Below the pieces are notes generated by a model that ran no database searches, was not told where the DNA came from, and was given only the letters and a program-made list of their open reading frames with translations. From contig CAYGCQ010000002.1 in assembly GCA_964348455.1 (NCBI GenBank), positions 25,526 through 89,525 on the forward strand: DNA of 64,000 bases, written 5' to 3'. Origin of the DNA: UBA10133 sp964348455. Lineage in GTDB: Bacteria; Patescibacteriota; Microgenomatia; UBA1400; MFAQ01. The position numbers and the translations under genes are program-made. This document shows, one piece after another, positions 15,806 through 24,107 of the stretch (within the stretch, counting starts at the first letter, position 1; each line of letters starts with the position of its first letter).

Positions 15806-17785
15806 TTAGTTAGCTGTGGCAACACAAACCCCTAAAGCATCAGGAGTTTTTGAGGATACTTTGCATTCAAACCCAGTCGGGCACTTAATTCCAGCGACTC
15901 CTGCACAAGTTGTTTGAATTGAAGCGGTAGAGGGCGCAGTGCTTACATAAGCCTCGAATTTATATGTTCCAGTTTTTGAAATAGTGTAGTCGTAGTATGA
16001 AGTTAGTTTGGTGGTTGTGTTTAATAGTCCGGAAGCAACAACTTCTACAGTGGAACTTGTTCCCTGAGTAATTCTAAACTTAGCTCTTAAATTCGCATTG
16101 TTTGATCGAACCGCTAATCTAATCTTGTCGTTAATTTTTATTTTGTTTCTTTGGTCCAGGGTCATCGGTGTGGTGTTAAATGTTCCATCAGTTTTTTGTG
16201 AGAACAAGCTAATCTCCATACAAGCACCTGGATTAGCTACGACACACACTTTGGTGCCAGGAACTGTTCTTTTTGTTCCGCAGTTGCTAGTTTGATTTAC
16301 TGTGGCAGTGGTACAAACTGTATTTGCATTAGGTGTCCAACTGGAAACTGTACAGCCTCCCCCTCCACCTTTTGTAGGAGTAGCAGTTACCCCACCACCT
16401 CCTGTAGAACCGCCGCCACAACCCGAAGTTGACACTACGCATTTGCCACCTGAAATAGCTTCACCTTGGTGACAGCAAAATCTATCTTGGGTTGTAGCTG
16501 TTGCGGTGCTTTTACATGTAAATGCACCAGAGGTATAAGTTGTAGAACAGCAAAGTCCTGGGCTACATACGTCCGTGTACCCTCCGGCGGGTTTGCATGC
16601 TTTAGAGGTAGCACTGTATTCAGGATTTGCTGTAGAACAGCAAAGAGTTGGTGTGCCTACTGAGTTATTGCACGTAGATGCCCCAGCGGTTCCAGCCGGC
16701 AAATTACAATCAACACCCGCTGGACAAGTAGATTTAGACGGATTAGCCACACAAACAGCCCTCGCATTACATCCATCATATGTACCATTTAAACAACATG
16801 TTAGTTTCATCGTTCCAGGCAAGCTAGAGTTATTAGGAGTACTGCTAAGAGGTGTTGTGCAACTTACTGTTTTTGTATCTTTTCCATATTCACATGTTCC
16901 GGAAGGAGTTTGAACACATGTTCCTCCGATACACCTATCAGGACTAGTGCACCCAGAATCATTACCACAAATCGTATTGCGACACACTCCACCAATAAAT
17001 TTTTGATCCGCTTCACAACTTTCTGCGGGTGGTGGTGCTGCTGTGGCTGTCCCAGTGAAACACTTTCCACTTAACAAAGGTACTCCAGGGCTACAACAGT
17101 ACTGAGGGGTTGTTGAAGTTGATGAGGAGTAGCACTGTGTGCCTCCGGACTCTGCTCCAAAAGAACATTGTAAATTATTGCCAATAGAGTTACATAACTT
17201 TTTAGCTGTTGACGGTGTCGGTGTTTTTGCGGGAGTGCCTGTAGCTTGTACACCTCCACAGCCAGATACTTCTGGGTGTCCAATACAACTTGTTTTTGTA
17301 GCATTACAGCTGAAACAGGGGCCGGGGCAGTTTGAAGAAGTACATGTGTATCCTGTTCCGTATCCAGTCGGTGTGGGGGCAATTGGTTTACAAACACCAT
17401 TAACGCATTTCTCTTTTCCTGCTTTGCACTGAGAGGGGTTGTTTGTACAACCGCCTGCTGCAAACGGCTGAAGTGGTCCGGTCAAGGCTATTCCACCTCT
17501 GGAAGCCAGCTGATTAGAAACATAATAAGCAGCTCCAGCTACACCCACTACTAGTAGTAAGGCAATCATTCCTAATGCAATTTGTTTAAATTTATTTTTC
17601 GGTTTCTTCTCTGGCCATTGGATCTCAGGGGTAGTAGGTGATGTTGGTGTTATCGTGGTCGTGGTGGTGGAATCTGGAGTAGTTGTAGTGGTCGTGGTTA
17701 GAGGAGCTCCCAGCGGTTCTTGATTCGGCATCGGAGGATTAAATGGCTGACCGGAAGTTTGATTCGAAAGATTTTGTTCGTCCAT
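15806..17785 (-). CDS. Large Cys-rich membrane-anchored surface protein
   Basis: 659 aa. The cytoplasmic N-terminal tail is rich in Pro and Thr (TTTTTTTPDSTTTTT), followed by a basic stretch (KKPKNKFK) and one membrane helix (about residues 68-90), which implies an outside C-terminus. The exterior is a string of Cys-rich modules (CTNNPSQCKAGKEKCVNGVC and similar), then a Gly-rich linker (GGGSTGGGG) and a beta-rich C-terminal domain (about 530-640). The segment from AAYYVSNQL to GYGTGYTC is nearly the same as in the 654-aa protein, also at DNA level, indicating duplication. No C-terminal sorting motif is seen. Function is unknown; adhesion or sensing is possible. Confidence 0.8.
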   Translation of the reverse strand: MDEQNLSNQTSGQPFNPPMPNQEPLGAPLTTTTTTTPDSTTTTTITPTSPTTPEIQWPEKKPKNKFKQIALGMIALLLVVGVAGAAYYVSNQLASRGGIALTGPLQPFAAGGCTNNPSQCKAGKEKCVNGVCKPIAPTPTGYGTGYTCTSSNCPGPCFSCNATKTSCIGHPEVSGCGGVQATGTPAKTPTPSTAKKLCNSIGNNLQCSFGAESGGTQCYSSSTSTTPQYCCSPGVPLLSGKCFTGTATAAPPPAESCEADQKFIGGVCRNTICGNDSGCTSPDRCIGGTCVQTPSGTCEYGKDTKTVSCTTPLSSTPNNSSLPGTMKLTCCLNGTYDGCNARAVCVANPSKSTCPAGVDCNLPAGTAGASTCNNSVGTPTLCCSTANPEYSATSKACKPAGGYTDVCSPGLCCSTTYTSGAFTCKSTATATTQDRFCCHQGEAISGGKCVVSTSGCGGGSTGGGGVTATPTKGGGGGCTVSSWTPNANTVCTTATVNQTSNCGTKRTVPGTKVCVVANPGACMEISLFSQKTDGTFNTTPMTLDQRNKIKINDKIRLAVRSNNANLRAKFRITQGTSSTVEVVASGLLNTTTKLTSYYDYTISKTGTYKFEAYVSTAPSTASIQTTCAGVAGIKCPTGFECKVSSKTPDALGVCVATAN

Positions 17786-18063
17786 TTCAGATATATTAAG
17801 TCCAATAAAATAGGGCCTGAAATAAATATATCTGTTTTATTTCCCAGCGTCAATGATTATTATCATTTACTTTTATCAAATAGTTTTTCTTTTAGTGTGA
17901 GACAAACACTCAATCTTTTTTCCTTCAAAATAACAAGTTAAATGCACTTTTTCTTCACAAAAAAAGTTTCAAATAAAATTTTTATAAATAGAGTAAAACA
18001 AAATCATGAGAAAAAAACTCGCATTATTATTTTTTGCTTAAGACGTGCTGAGTGAACTCCTTC
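17786..18063. other. AT-rich intergenic gap in the envelope cluster
   Basis: 278 nt without a supported gene. It is strongly AT-rich. A TATATC/TAATAT stretch (about 17789-17799) lies just before the 659-aa protein's ATG on the minus strand, so a promoter here is likely and the cluster probably splits into two transcripts. No convincing terminator or structured RNA is seen. Confidence 0.5.
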
Positions 18064-18816
18064 TTAGGGTAGAGGTTCTTCTGTTGTTGGCGTCTGTGAA
18101 GTCGAGTCATCAGTCCAAGTGACGTTTCCGAAGTCATCGATGATTATCGCTCTGCATTGATTTCCATAGCGAGCTGTGTTCGGAATGCCGCTACAGTCCA
18201 CAGGCTCGTCAGGGTTAACCGTTGCATCTGGAACTACTTCTAGGGCGGGATCAGCCGTGGGGGCTTCGAATGCTGCAGGTTCACTCTCTGGAGCGGTTGG
18301 AGCTACCGCTTGTTGTCCACTGATGGCTTTTGAGACAGCGAAGACCCCACCGCCGGCGAGGCCAAGTACTAATATTGCTATCAATCCAACTATAACGGGC
18401 GAAGTCCTTGTCTTTTTAGGTAACATTTCTTGGTTGCTAGTCGTCGCTGATGGGGTCGGAAGATCCATAGCTGTACTCGTAGTAGTAGTTGTGTTTGTCA
18501 TCGAGTTGGTAGTTCCTGTCTCTCCCATTGGTGTCATTATCGGGGCAGATACGGAAGGTGGTGCTGAAAAAACGGGATTATCCAAGCCTGTAGTTTCGGG
18601 TTGAAAAGATCTTTCTGCCGATGTCGGCTCTGCTGGGGTAATGTCCTCAGTGCTCGTCGTTGTGGTCGTAGTTGTTAAATTAGGTGAGTCGACAGGTGGG
18701 TAGGATTCAGTCGGAGCTATGTCTAAGTTTGGCTGAGCTTGCGGCGGCTGGCTGGAAACAGGGGGTGTTCCTCCGGCTGAAGCGGTATTGAGGTTCCTTG
18801 TGTCGGTATTATCCAT
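18064..18816 (-). CDS. Thr/Pro-rich single-pass membrane protein
   Basis: 250 aa. A long low-complexity N-terminal part (about residues 1-132, rich in T, P and S, with repeated TTTTTTST-like runs) precedes a Lys/Arg stop (LPKKTRTSP), one membrane helix (about 138-160) and a short exterior. The exterior has two Cys (CSGIPNTARYGNQC) and a Thr-rich acidic end. The architecture mirrors the N-terminus of the 659-aa protein. No enzymatic motif is seen. It is spaced 22 nt after the 654-aa protein gene. Confidence 0.75.
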   Translation of the reverse strand: MDNTDTRNLNTASAGGTPPVSSQPPQAQPNLDIAPTESYPPVDSPNLTTTTTTTSTEDITPAEPTSAERSFQPETTGLDNPVFSAPPSVSAPIMTPMGETGTTNSMTNTTTTTSTAMDLPTPSATTSNQEMLPKKTRTSPVIVGLIAILVLGLAGGGVFAVSKAISGQQAVAPTAPESEPAAFEAPTADPALEVVPDATVNPDEPVDCSGIPNTARYGNQCRAIIIDDFGNVTWTDDSTSQTPTTEEPLP

Positions 18817-18838
18817 AATTTATTTTTCTAACTAATAA

Positions 18839-20803
18839 CTAAAGCGCAAGTAATATCCCCACAATTGTAAGTATAAGTCCTCCTCCAAAGGCGGCCACTC
18901 CGGCGAAGTCAAAAATTCCTGCTTCGGGTAATGCTGTTGGCCTAGGAGCTCTCGTTGCTGGGACTCTGGTTGGAACAGAAGCTGTTCGTTCTGTTGGTTT
19001 CGGGCACACACAGGAGGTTATATTTGAACATTCATTGTTTCTGCACTTATTCGTTTCCGTGTCGCATAACAGCCCATCTCCACATTCAGTATCAGAAGTG
19101 CAGGTGTGGTTACAACTCACTATGGTGCTGACTAATAAATCCTTTTCTGCTTTAAGAATTTTTCCCAAATAAGTTACAGTTGCAATATTTTTAATTACTG
19201 TACCATTGACTACCGCGTCCGAAACGGTTGATCTAAAAGAAAACTCCTTTGTTTCACCCGGATCAAGTGAGGTGTTGCAGACAACCATTTTCTCCGGCGA
19301 CGAGTACTCACAGACCGCCTCTTTATCAAGGAAGGTCAGTTTATCTTGGTTTAATCCTGTTAGGGGGTCGGTGATTTTTACCCCATCTGCCTTATCAGCC
19401 GCATTGTTTGATACTTGAATCGTATATACGAATGTTTGATTTTTTGAGACAGTATCAATTTCCTGAGTCAAAGAGTAGTTTCCTGATGAGTTATCCGCTT
19501 CATCTTGATATGCCTTTTTGTCTATCGAAACATTTGATTCACAGGACTGTGTATTACATGCCTTTTCGGAATTTCCTCCGTCAACCTCATCACAGTTGAG
19601 AGCTCCACCACAACTTCCTTCAGTACAAGTTCTGGTTTGAGTTCCACCTCCACAAGACTTAGTACAATCACTCCAGTCAGACCAAATAGGTGGAGTTAAT
19701 ACACAAGTTGTCGCGGCCGTAAAATTTCCTTTACATCTATTGTCTTGTCCAAAAACAAGATTTGCCGCCGGTAGCATCAAGTATCTAGCTACGATGGTGT
19801 AACTTCCTGCCGCCGGTATATTGTAAATATATTCAAATTTTCCGGTTGTCGAATTTAAAATTGTCGGTCCCCAATTTGCATCGTTAATTTTTATGTCTAC
19901 TTGGGTAGTATTTTTCGCTGTCACTGCAAATTTTATACGTGAACCTGGCTTTGCTTCAGCTGATAGTTCAGCAGAAGTAAGATTTTTCCAAGACCCATCT
20001 GTTTGTTGAATGGAATAGTCAATGGCGGTACATGAGACAACTGGCGTTGGTGTTGGTGTGGGAGTTTTTGTCGGCGAAGGGGTAGTTGTAGTCTTCGTTG
20101 GTGTCGGTGTAGATGTCTTAGTTGGCTTAGGTGTTGTAGTACTGCCTCCGGAAGAGACACACCCATTACCGCTTGGATTACATACGTATCCCACTGCACA
20201 GCAAGTCATTGCTTTTCCTGTCATATTGATACACCAAGATCTGCCTTGATTCCCACAAGAAATTCGAGTATCGCTTCTACACTCATAACCGGTACAAGCA
20301 TCACCACCTAGACAGTGACAGTCTGCAGCTGGGCATGTTGACCCACAATGGTTAATTACATTTCCATTTGCATCTCTCGGGGCTCCTTCATCGATTGGTA
20401 GTGCGATGTTTTGTCCTGCTATCCCAGTGCTTGAAACACCCGCACAGCCGAGGGAAATACAACTTGTTTTAGCGGCATTACACTTGAAACACGGTGATGG
20501 ACAGTTCGTGGTTGTGCATGTATACCCTGTTCCATAACCTGTGGGTGTAGGGGCAATAGGTTTGCAAACACCATTCACACATGTTTCTTTTCCTGCTTTA
20601 CACTGAGCTGGATTGTTTGTACAACCACCAGCAGCAAAAGGCTGAAGAGGTCCAGTTGGGGCTATTCCTGCTCTGGAAGACAACTGATTAGAAACATAAT
20701 AAGCCGCACCGGCAATTACCACCATCAAAACAGTCGCAATTATGCCTAATAGCAATCGTCGCCTTCGGACTTTATTTTGTTTCAATGACTCTTCTCCGCT
20801 CAT
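18839..20803 (-). CDS. Multidomain surface protein with TSP1-like and DUF11-like domains and LPEAG tail
   Basis: 654 aa. In order: a basic N-terminus and membrane helix (about residues 15-36), Cys-rich modules shared with the 659-aa protein (about 50-120), a Thr/Pro/Lys linker (PKPTKTSTPTPTKTTTTPSP), a beta-rich domain, a thrombospondin type 1-like module (WSDWSDCTKSCGGGTQTRTC, then GGALNCDEVDG), and a DUF11-like domain (about 430-560). A Cys module and a C-terminal LPEAG plus hydrophobic segment ending LLAL follow. The C-terminal half is paralogous to the 470-aa LPETG protein. It therefore joins the two halves that are separate in the neighbouring genes. Confidence 0.85.
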   Translation of the reverse strand: MSGEESLKQNKVRRRRLLLGIIATVLMVVIAGAAYYVSNQLSSRAGIAPTGPLQPFAAGGCTNNPAQCKAGKETCVNGVCKPIAPTPTGYGTGYTCTTTNCPSPCFKCNAAKTSCISLGCAGVSSTGIAGQNIALPIDEGAPRDANGNVINHCGSTCPAADCHCLGGDACTGYECRSDTRISCGNQGRSWCINMTGKAMTCCAVGYVCNPSGNGCVSSGGSTTTPKPTKTSTPTPTKTTTTPSPTKTPTPTPTPVVSCTAIDYSIQQTDGSWKNLTSAELSAEAKPGSRIKFAVTAKNTTQVDIKINDANWGPTILNSTTGKFEYIYNIPAAGSYTIVARYLMLPAANLVFGQDNRCKGNFTAATTCVLTPPIWSDWSDCTKSCGGGTQTRTCTEGSCGGALNCDEVDGGNSEKACNTQSCESNVSIDKKAYQDEADNSSGNYSLTQEIDTVSKNQTFVYTIQVSNNAADKADGVKITDPLTGLNQDKLTFLDKEAVCEYSSPEKMVVCNTSLDPGETKEFSFRSTVSDAVVNGTVIKNIATVTYLGKILKAEKDLLVSTIVSCNHTCTSDTECGDGLLCDTETNKCRNNECSNITSCVCPKPTERTASVPTRVPATRAPRPTALPEAGIFDFAGVAAFGGGLILTIVGILLAL

Positions 20804-20880
20804 AACAGTGTCCTTAATAAATGTATATCTGATTTACTTTTAATATAGTTTGTATTCAATTAACAAGCAACTTAGGATCT

Positions 20881-22242
20881 TTATTCCTTGATCCATTTTC
20901 TACTTAGACTGCCAAATAGTAATAATAAAATTCCAAATAGACTAAGCCCCAGAGTCGTTGCCAATCCTCCGGCATCGGTAAGGTCGCCAGATTCAGTTGC
21001 CGGCATCGAAGTCACAACTGTTGGTTCTGGAGTGACAGCCTCGATTGGAGGAAGTGATTCTGTAGGTATCAATATTGGAGTTGCAGACGGAGTCGCTGTA
21101 AAAGCGGGCTGATCACTTAGAAGTACCGAGAACGTTCTAATAATTTTAATTACTTGATTATTTTCGATAGTGTACTCAATCGTTAACGAGTGATCACCTG
21201 GTTCTAATTTTTCCGGTGGAGTCCACACCCAGTTTCCGTCATCATCTGCTTGAACTACTTGAACTTGCTCTACGGACTTCAAAGTCAATTTGATAACCGT
21301 TCCTGTTGGAGCTTTCCCTCTTATCTCCGGCTGATCTGTGGCAATTACCTCTCCGTTTGTAGCCGGATTTAGCACTTTAACCGAACTTGTTGCTTCCAGT
21401 TGCTCAGATATGGCTATTTGAGTTAGTTCTAATTGAAATCCTTCACCTGACGGTGCGACTGTTTCCGGTTCTATTGCTGAGATTTGCTGACCACCTTCAA
21501 TAAAGCTTTGATTTTTTCCTAATACGATATCCGGCACCGGCTTGTCTTTGCTGGTATCTGTAAGTGCTGTTGCTGTTCCAACACCTCCTGCTTGAACAAA
21601 AATTGAAAGTAGAGTTTTAGTTTTATCGTAAGTCAATATTCCGCCGGCCTTGTCTCTTGAGCTAGCTAAATTAAGCCTCCAAGTACCATCCGACTTTGTA
21701 ATCGTTGAAAGTGTCTGCCCACCCTCTGCTTCCACAAACACAATACCGCCATTTACAGCATCACCAGTTTCTCGAACTACTTTTCCAAAAATAATATCTT
21801 CCGGCGGAGCAATGGCTTGTGCGGTTGTTCTAATCTGAAACGGTTTTCCGTTGTCATCATAGGTGCCAGACCCTGAAATGATTAAGAAGTAATACGTTTT
21901 GTTTGCCGAAAGACCAGAAACATTTACTGTGTGGCTGTTATAACTTTGAGAAGTTCCTGATATTTGGTCTCTAACATCTCCCGCTGGAATTATTATTTTT
22001 GCCGGATCTTCAGAGTATTTTATTAATCCTGTTAACGGAGTATCCGTAGTCCAACTGACACTGTAAGTTGTCGATCCCAGATTGGAAATCTTAATATTTT
22101 TTGGACTCTCGGAAGGTCCGGCTTTGGACTCAAGCCCGGTTCTCATATTTACTACAATGACACCGGCAATCAATCCACCAATAAGAATTATTACCCCTAA
22201 TAGGGTCGGAATTCTTTTTGACATTAATCCTTTTGTTGCCAT
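20881..22242 (-). CDS. Membrane-anchored FnIII/Ig-like surface protein
   Basis: 453 aa. N-terminal membrane helix (about residues 12-32), then a fibronectin type III-like domain (about 45-140: PKNIKISNLGSTTYSVSWTT, then LSANKTYYFLIIS). A carboxypeptidase-regulatory-like segment (about 150-240: GKVVRETGDAVNGGIVFVEA, SDGTWRLNLA) and a bacterial Ig-like domain (about 285-385: IRGKAPTGTVIKLTLKS, DDDGNWVWTPPEKLEPGDHSL) follow. A Thr/Pro stalk and a C-terminal membrane helix with basic tail (SLSRKWIKE) end it. It starts 3 nt after the 106-aa gene in the PilN/PilO operon. Confidence 0.83.
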   Translation of the reverse strand: MATKGLMSKRIPTLLGVIILIGGLIAGVIVVNMRTGLESKAGPSESPKNIKISNLGSTTYSVSWTTDTPLTGLIKYSEDPAKIIIPAGDVRDQISGTSQSYNSHTVNVSGLSANKTYYFLIISGSGTYDDNGKPFQIRTTAQAIAPPEDIIFGKVVRETGDAVNGGIVFVEAEGGQTLSTITKSDGTWRLNLASSRDKAGGILTYDKTKTLLSIFVQAGGVGTATALTDTSKDKPVPDIVLGKNQSFIEGGQQISAIEPETVAPSGEGFQLELTQIAISEQLEATSSVKVLNPATNGEVIATDQPEIRGKAPTGTVIKLTLKSVEQVQVVQADDDGNWVWTPPEKLEPGDHSLTIEYTIENNQVIKIIRTFSVLLSDQPAFTATPSATPILIPTESLPPIEAVTPEPTVVTSMPATESGDLTDAGGLATTLGLSLFGILLLLFGSLSRKWIKE

Positions 22243-22245
22243 ATT

Positions 22246-22566
22246 TTATTGTAGCGGTGGTATAACCTCTGCTGATGGACTTGCTTCCACTAGAGAAGGT
22301 GTCGGGGTGATGGTAGGGGTTTCTTCCGGCACAATCTTTACAGCGTTGATATCATCATCCGTTATTTTTGTTCTTTTTTCTAGGTTATCAATCGATGTTT
22401 GGCTAATGACACCATCAATAGGCTTCACTATAATTATTTGATTCTCGGTCAGCTGACTTTTTGTAGCAGCAGAAAAAATTTGAAATGCCAGAATTCCTCC
22501 AACAATCGACAAACTCATAACTCCTATGAGTAAAATATACATGGAAAAGGTGTTTTTTGGCTTCAT
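22246..22566 (-). CDS. Small single-pass membrane protein of the pilus/surface operon
   Basis: 106 aa with one N-terminal membrane helix (about residues 8-30, ILLIGVMSLSIVGGILAFQIF) and a polar exterior ending in a Pro/Thr-rich tail (PEETPTITPTPSLVEASPSA). It overlaps the PilO-like gene by 4 nt (ATGA-type coupling). Position after pilN-pilO would fit a PilP-like small component, but no PilP motif is visible, so this is only a positional guess. Confidence 0.6.
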   Translation of the reverse strand: MKPKNTFSMYILLIGVMSLSIVGGILAFQIFSAATKSQLTENQIIIVKPIDGVISQTSIDNLEKRTKITDDDINAVKIVPEETPTITPTPSLVEASPSAEVIPPLQ

Positions 22567-23219
22567 GTCTGTTGGTAGAAATAAAAGTATATTTGACCAG
22601 AAGCTTTCAGTGTTGAAGTTCCCTGTACCATTCCCGGTTCGGAAGTCAACACTACGCTGCTTAGGTATGACAATCTATCCATATTTTCAATCTCCATTAA
22701 AAATGACTTTACGTTTGCGGGGTCACCTGAAACTGCAAAAGATACATTTAGTTGGACAATGTTATTTGTGTCTTTAATTGACAATTTTCGTGACCATTCA
22801 CCCGATGCTTTTCCTGTTCCAAATAGCTTTGTCCCCGGCATAGAAACTGTTTGTACTGTCAGACCTTTATTCTGGGCAAGATACTCAATCCTGCCTGCCA
22901 TATCATAATATGAGAATTGGCTTGGAACAGCTGCGTCAAAAAGGCTCAGTTTATCCTTAAACTTGTTCAGTTCTGTTTGGGCGTTAAAAACTTGAGCAAT
23001 TTTATTGTCGGCTTTTATATTAAAAGAATTTAAATCTTCAATCTTTTTTTGCAAAGAGGCGATATTTGTCAGTGTTGGTCTGATGGCTGCAAAAATCAAC
23101 ACTGTCACTGTAAATACAGAAAGAATCACTTCTAAAGAAGCCTTAACTTCAGGCTTCTGATAAATCAAGTTTATTCTTCTGTAAATAAGAGAATATTTTT
23201 CGTTACTTACAAGAGGCAT
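22563..23219 (-). CDS. pilO: PilO-like type IV pilus alignment protein
   Basis: 218 aa. Short cytoplasmic N-terminus, one membrane helix (about residues 28-50), a coiled coil (SLQKKIEDLNSFNIKADNKI) and a ferredoxin-like domain with FSYYDMAGRIEYLAQNKGLTVQ and LSYLSSVVLTSEPG. This is the PilO/GspM-type layout, which forms an inner-membrane complex with PilN. Its start overlaps the pilN stop by one base. Sequence conservation in this family is low, so the call rests on layout plus gene order. Confidence 0.7.
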   Translation of the reverse strand: MPLVSNEKYSLIYRRINLIYQKPEVKASLEVILSVFTVTVLIFAAIRPTLTNIASLQKKIEDLNSFNIKADNKIAQVFNAQTELNKFKDKLSLFDAAVPSQFSYYDMAGRIEYLAQNKGLTVQTVSMPGTKLFGTGKASGEWSRKLSIKDTNNIVQLNVSFAVSGDPANVKSFLMEIENMDRLSYLSSVVLTSEPGMVQGTSTLKASGQIYFYFYQQT

Positions 23220-23764
23220 TATTTTAAAGTAGTTTGAATATTAAACTTTACGGTACCGGATGTCTGGTCGAAGTTTGTTTCTTTCATGGATAAGCGAGAG
23301 ATTCCATCTATCTTCTTCAAGTTTCTCAACAGTTGAGCAAAACCTAGCTCGGTCTCCGACTCTCCAGTGAGAACCATACCGGCACTATCAATAGCCAATT
23401 TATCCAATTTAACTCCTGGTGGCATTAAACCTCCCAGCTCATCATATCTTTGGCCAAAAGATAAATTTTTCGTTAAATAGTTATTGACTGGAGCTTGTTT
23501 GGCCAAATAATATCTGATGGTTGCTTCTGTTTCTGCAAACGCTTGAATCTGAATTTGTTTTTGATCTATTTCATCATTTAGGTCATTAACCTTTTTGTCA
23601 AAATAGAACCTAGAACCGAAAGCTAGCAGAACAACGAACTCAGTCAGAACCACCAGCACTCTGCCTGTAGTAGTTGCCCATGACAAAAATTTACCCAATG
23701 AAGAATAACTAAAGCTATCTTTAGGTAATAAATTTATATGGAAAACTCCTTGCTGGGCAGCCAC
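23219..23764 (-). CDS. pilN: PilN-like type IV pilus assembly protein
   Basis: 181 aa. The N-terminal INLLPKD motif is characteristic of PilN, which uses it to bind cytoplasmic PilM. A membrane helix (about residues 35-55), a coiled coil (KKVNDLNDEIDQKQIQIQAF) and a fimbrial-assembly ferredoxin-like domain (YDELGGLMPPGVKLDKLAID, LLRNLKKIDGISRLSM) follow. It starts at GTG 23762-23764 with TATACT 6 nt upstream and no Shine-Dalgarno. It is the first gene of the long minus-strand envelope cluster. No adjacent pilM, pilT or prepilin is present. Confidence 0.78.
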   Translation of the reverse strand: MAAQQGVFHINLLPKDSFSYSSLGKFLSWATTTGRVLVVLTEFVVLLAFGSRFYFDKKVNDLNDEIDQKQIQIQAFAETEATIRYYLAKQAPVNNYLTKNLSFGQRYDELGGLMPPGVKLDKLAIDSAGMVLTGESETELGFAQLLRNLKKIDGISRLSMKETNFDQTSGTVKFNIQTTLK

Positions 23765-23770
23765 ACTTTC

Positions 23771-23776
23771 AGTATA
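23771..23776 (-). promoter_or_regulatory. -10 box of the pilN operon, leaderless type
   Basis: TATACT on the minus strand, 6 nt from the GTG start. Confidence 0.55.
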
Positions 23777-23806
23777 TCAAAGCGGTGTAAGAAAACGTAG
23801 GACGAC

Positions 23807-24043
23807 TTACTTGGAAATCTTTTTAGAGAGGCGAGACTTGATACGGTCGGCTTTTCCTTTTTTGATGACTCCCTTTTTAGCTGCACGGTCAATGGCCGAG
23901 AAGGCTTTGCTTAGAGACTCTCCGGACAGGAGTTTTTTGAATTCGTCCATAGCAGTCTTTGCTTTGGTTTTAGTAGAGCGGTTAAAAGAAGCTTTCTTTA
24001 AGTCGGCTCTTTGTTTCTTGATTGCGGATTTGGTTATAGGCAT
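23807..24043 (-). CDS. rpsT: 30S ribosomal protein S20
   Basis: 78 aa, highly basic, all helical. MPITKSAIKKQRADLKKASFN corresponds to the S20 N-terminal pattern, and the C-terminal AIDRAAKKGVIKKGKADRIKSRL block is diagnostic (family form DKAAKKGVIHKNKAARKKSRL). S20 binds 16S rRNA early in 30S assembly. It starts at ATG 24041-24043 with TAAAAT 6 nt upstream. It is divergent from murJ, which has the same promoter geometry. Confidence 0.95.
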   Translation of the reverse strand: MPITKSAIKKQRADLKKASFNRSTKTKAKTAMDEFKKLLSGESLSKAFSAIDRAAKKGVIKKGKADRIKSRLSKKISK

Positions 24044-24049
24044 GTGCTT

Positions 24050-24055
24050 ATTTTA
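24050..24055 (-). promoter_or_regulatory. -10 box of rpsT, leaderless type
   Basis: TAAAAT on the minus strand, 6 nt before the ATG, with no Shine-Dalgarno. Confidence 0.5.
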
Positions 24056-24071
24056 ACATGACAATCTACTT

Positions 24072-24101
24072 ATGGCACAAGTTACTTTCCTGAATTAAAA
24101 T
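24072..24101 (+). promoter_or_regulatory. Promoter of murJ, leaderless type
   Basis: ATGGCA (24072-24077), 18-nt spacer, TAAAAT (24096-24101), then 6 nt to GTG 24108. Confidence 0.5.
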
Positions 24102-24107
24102 GGTGAA

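Noticed and set aside
14483..18604. Long plus-strand open frames opposite the surface-protein genes
   Set aside because: They mirror low-complexity Thr/Pro/Cys codons on the coding strand, have no start signals, and give no recognisable protein.
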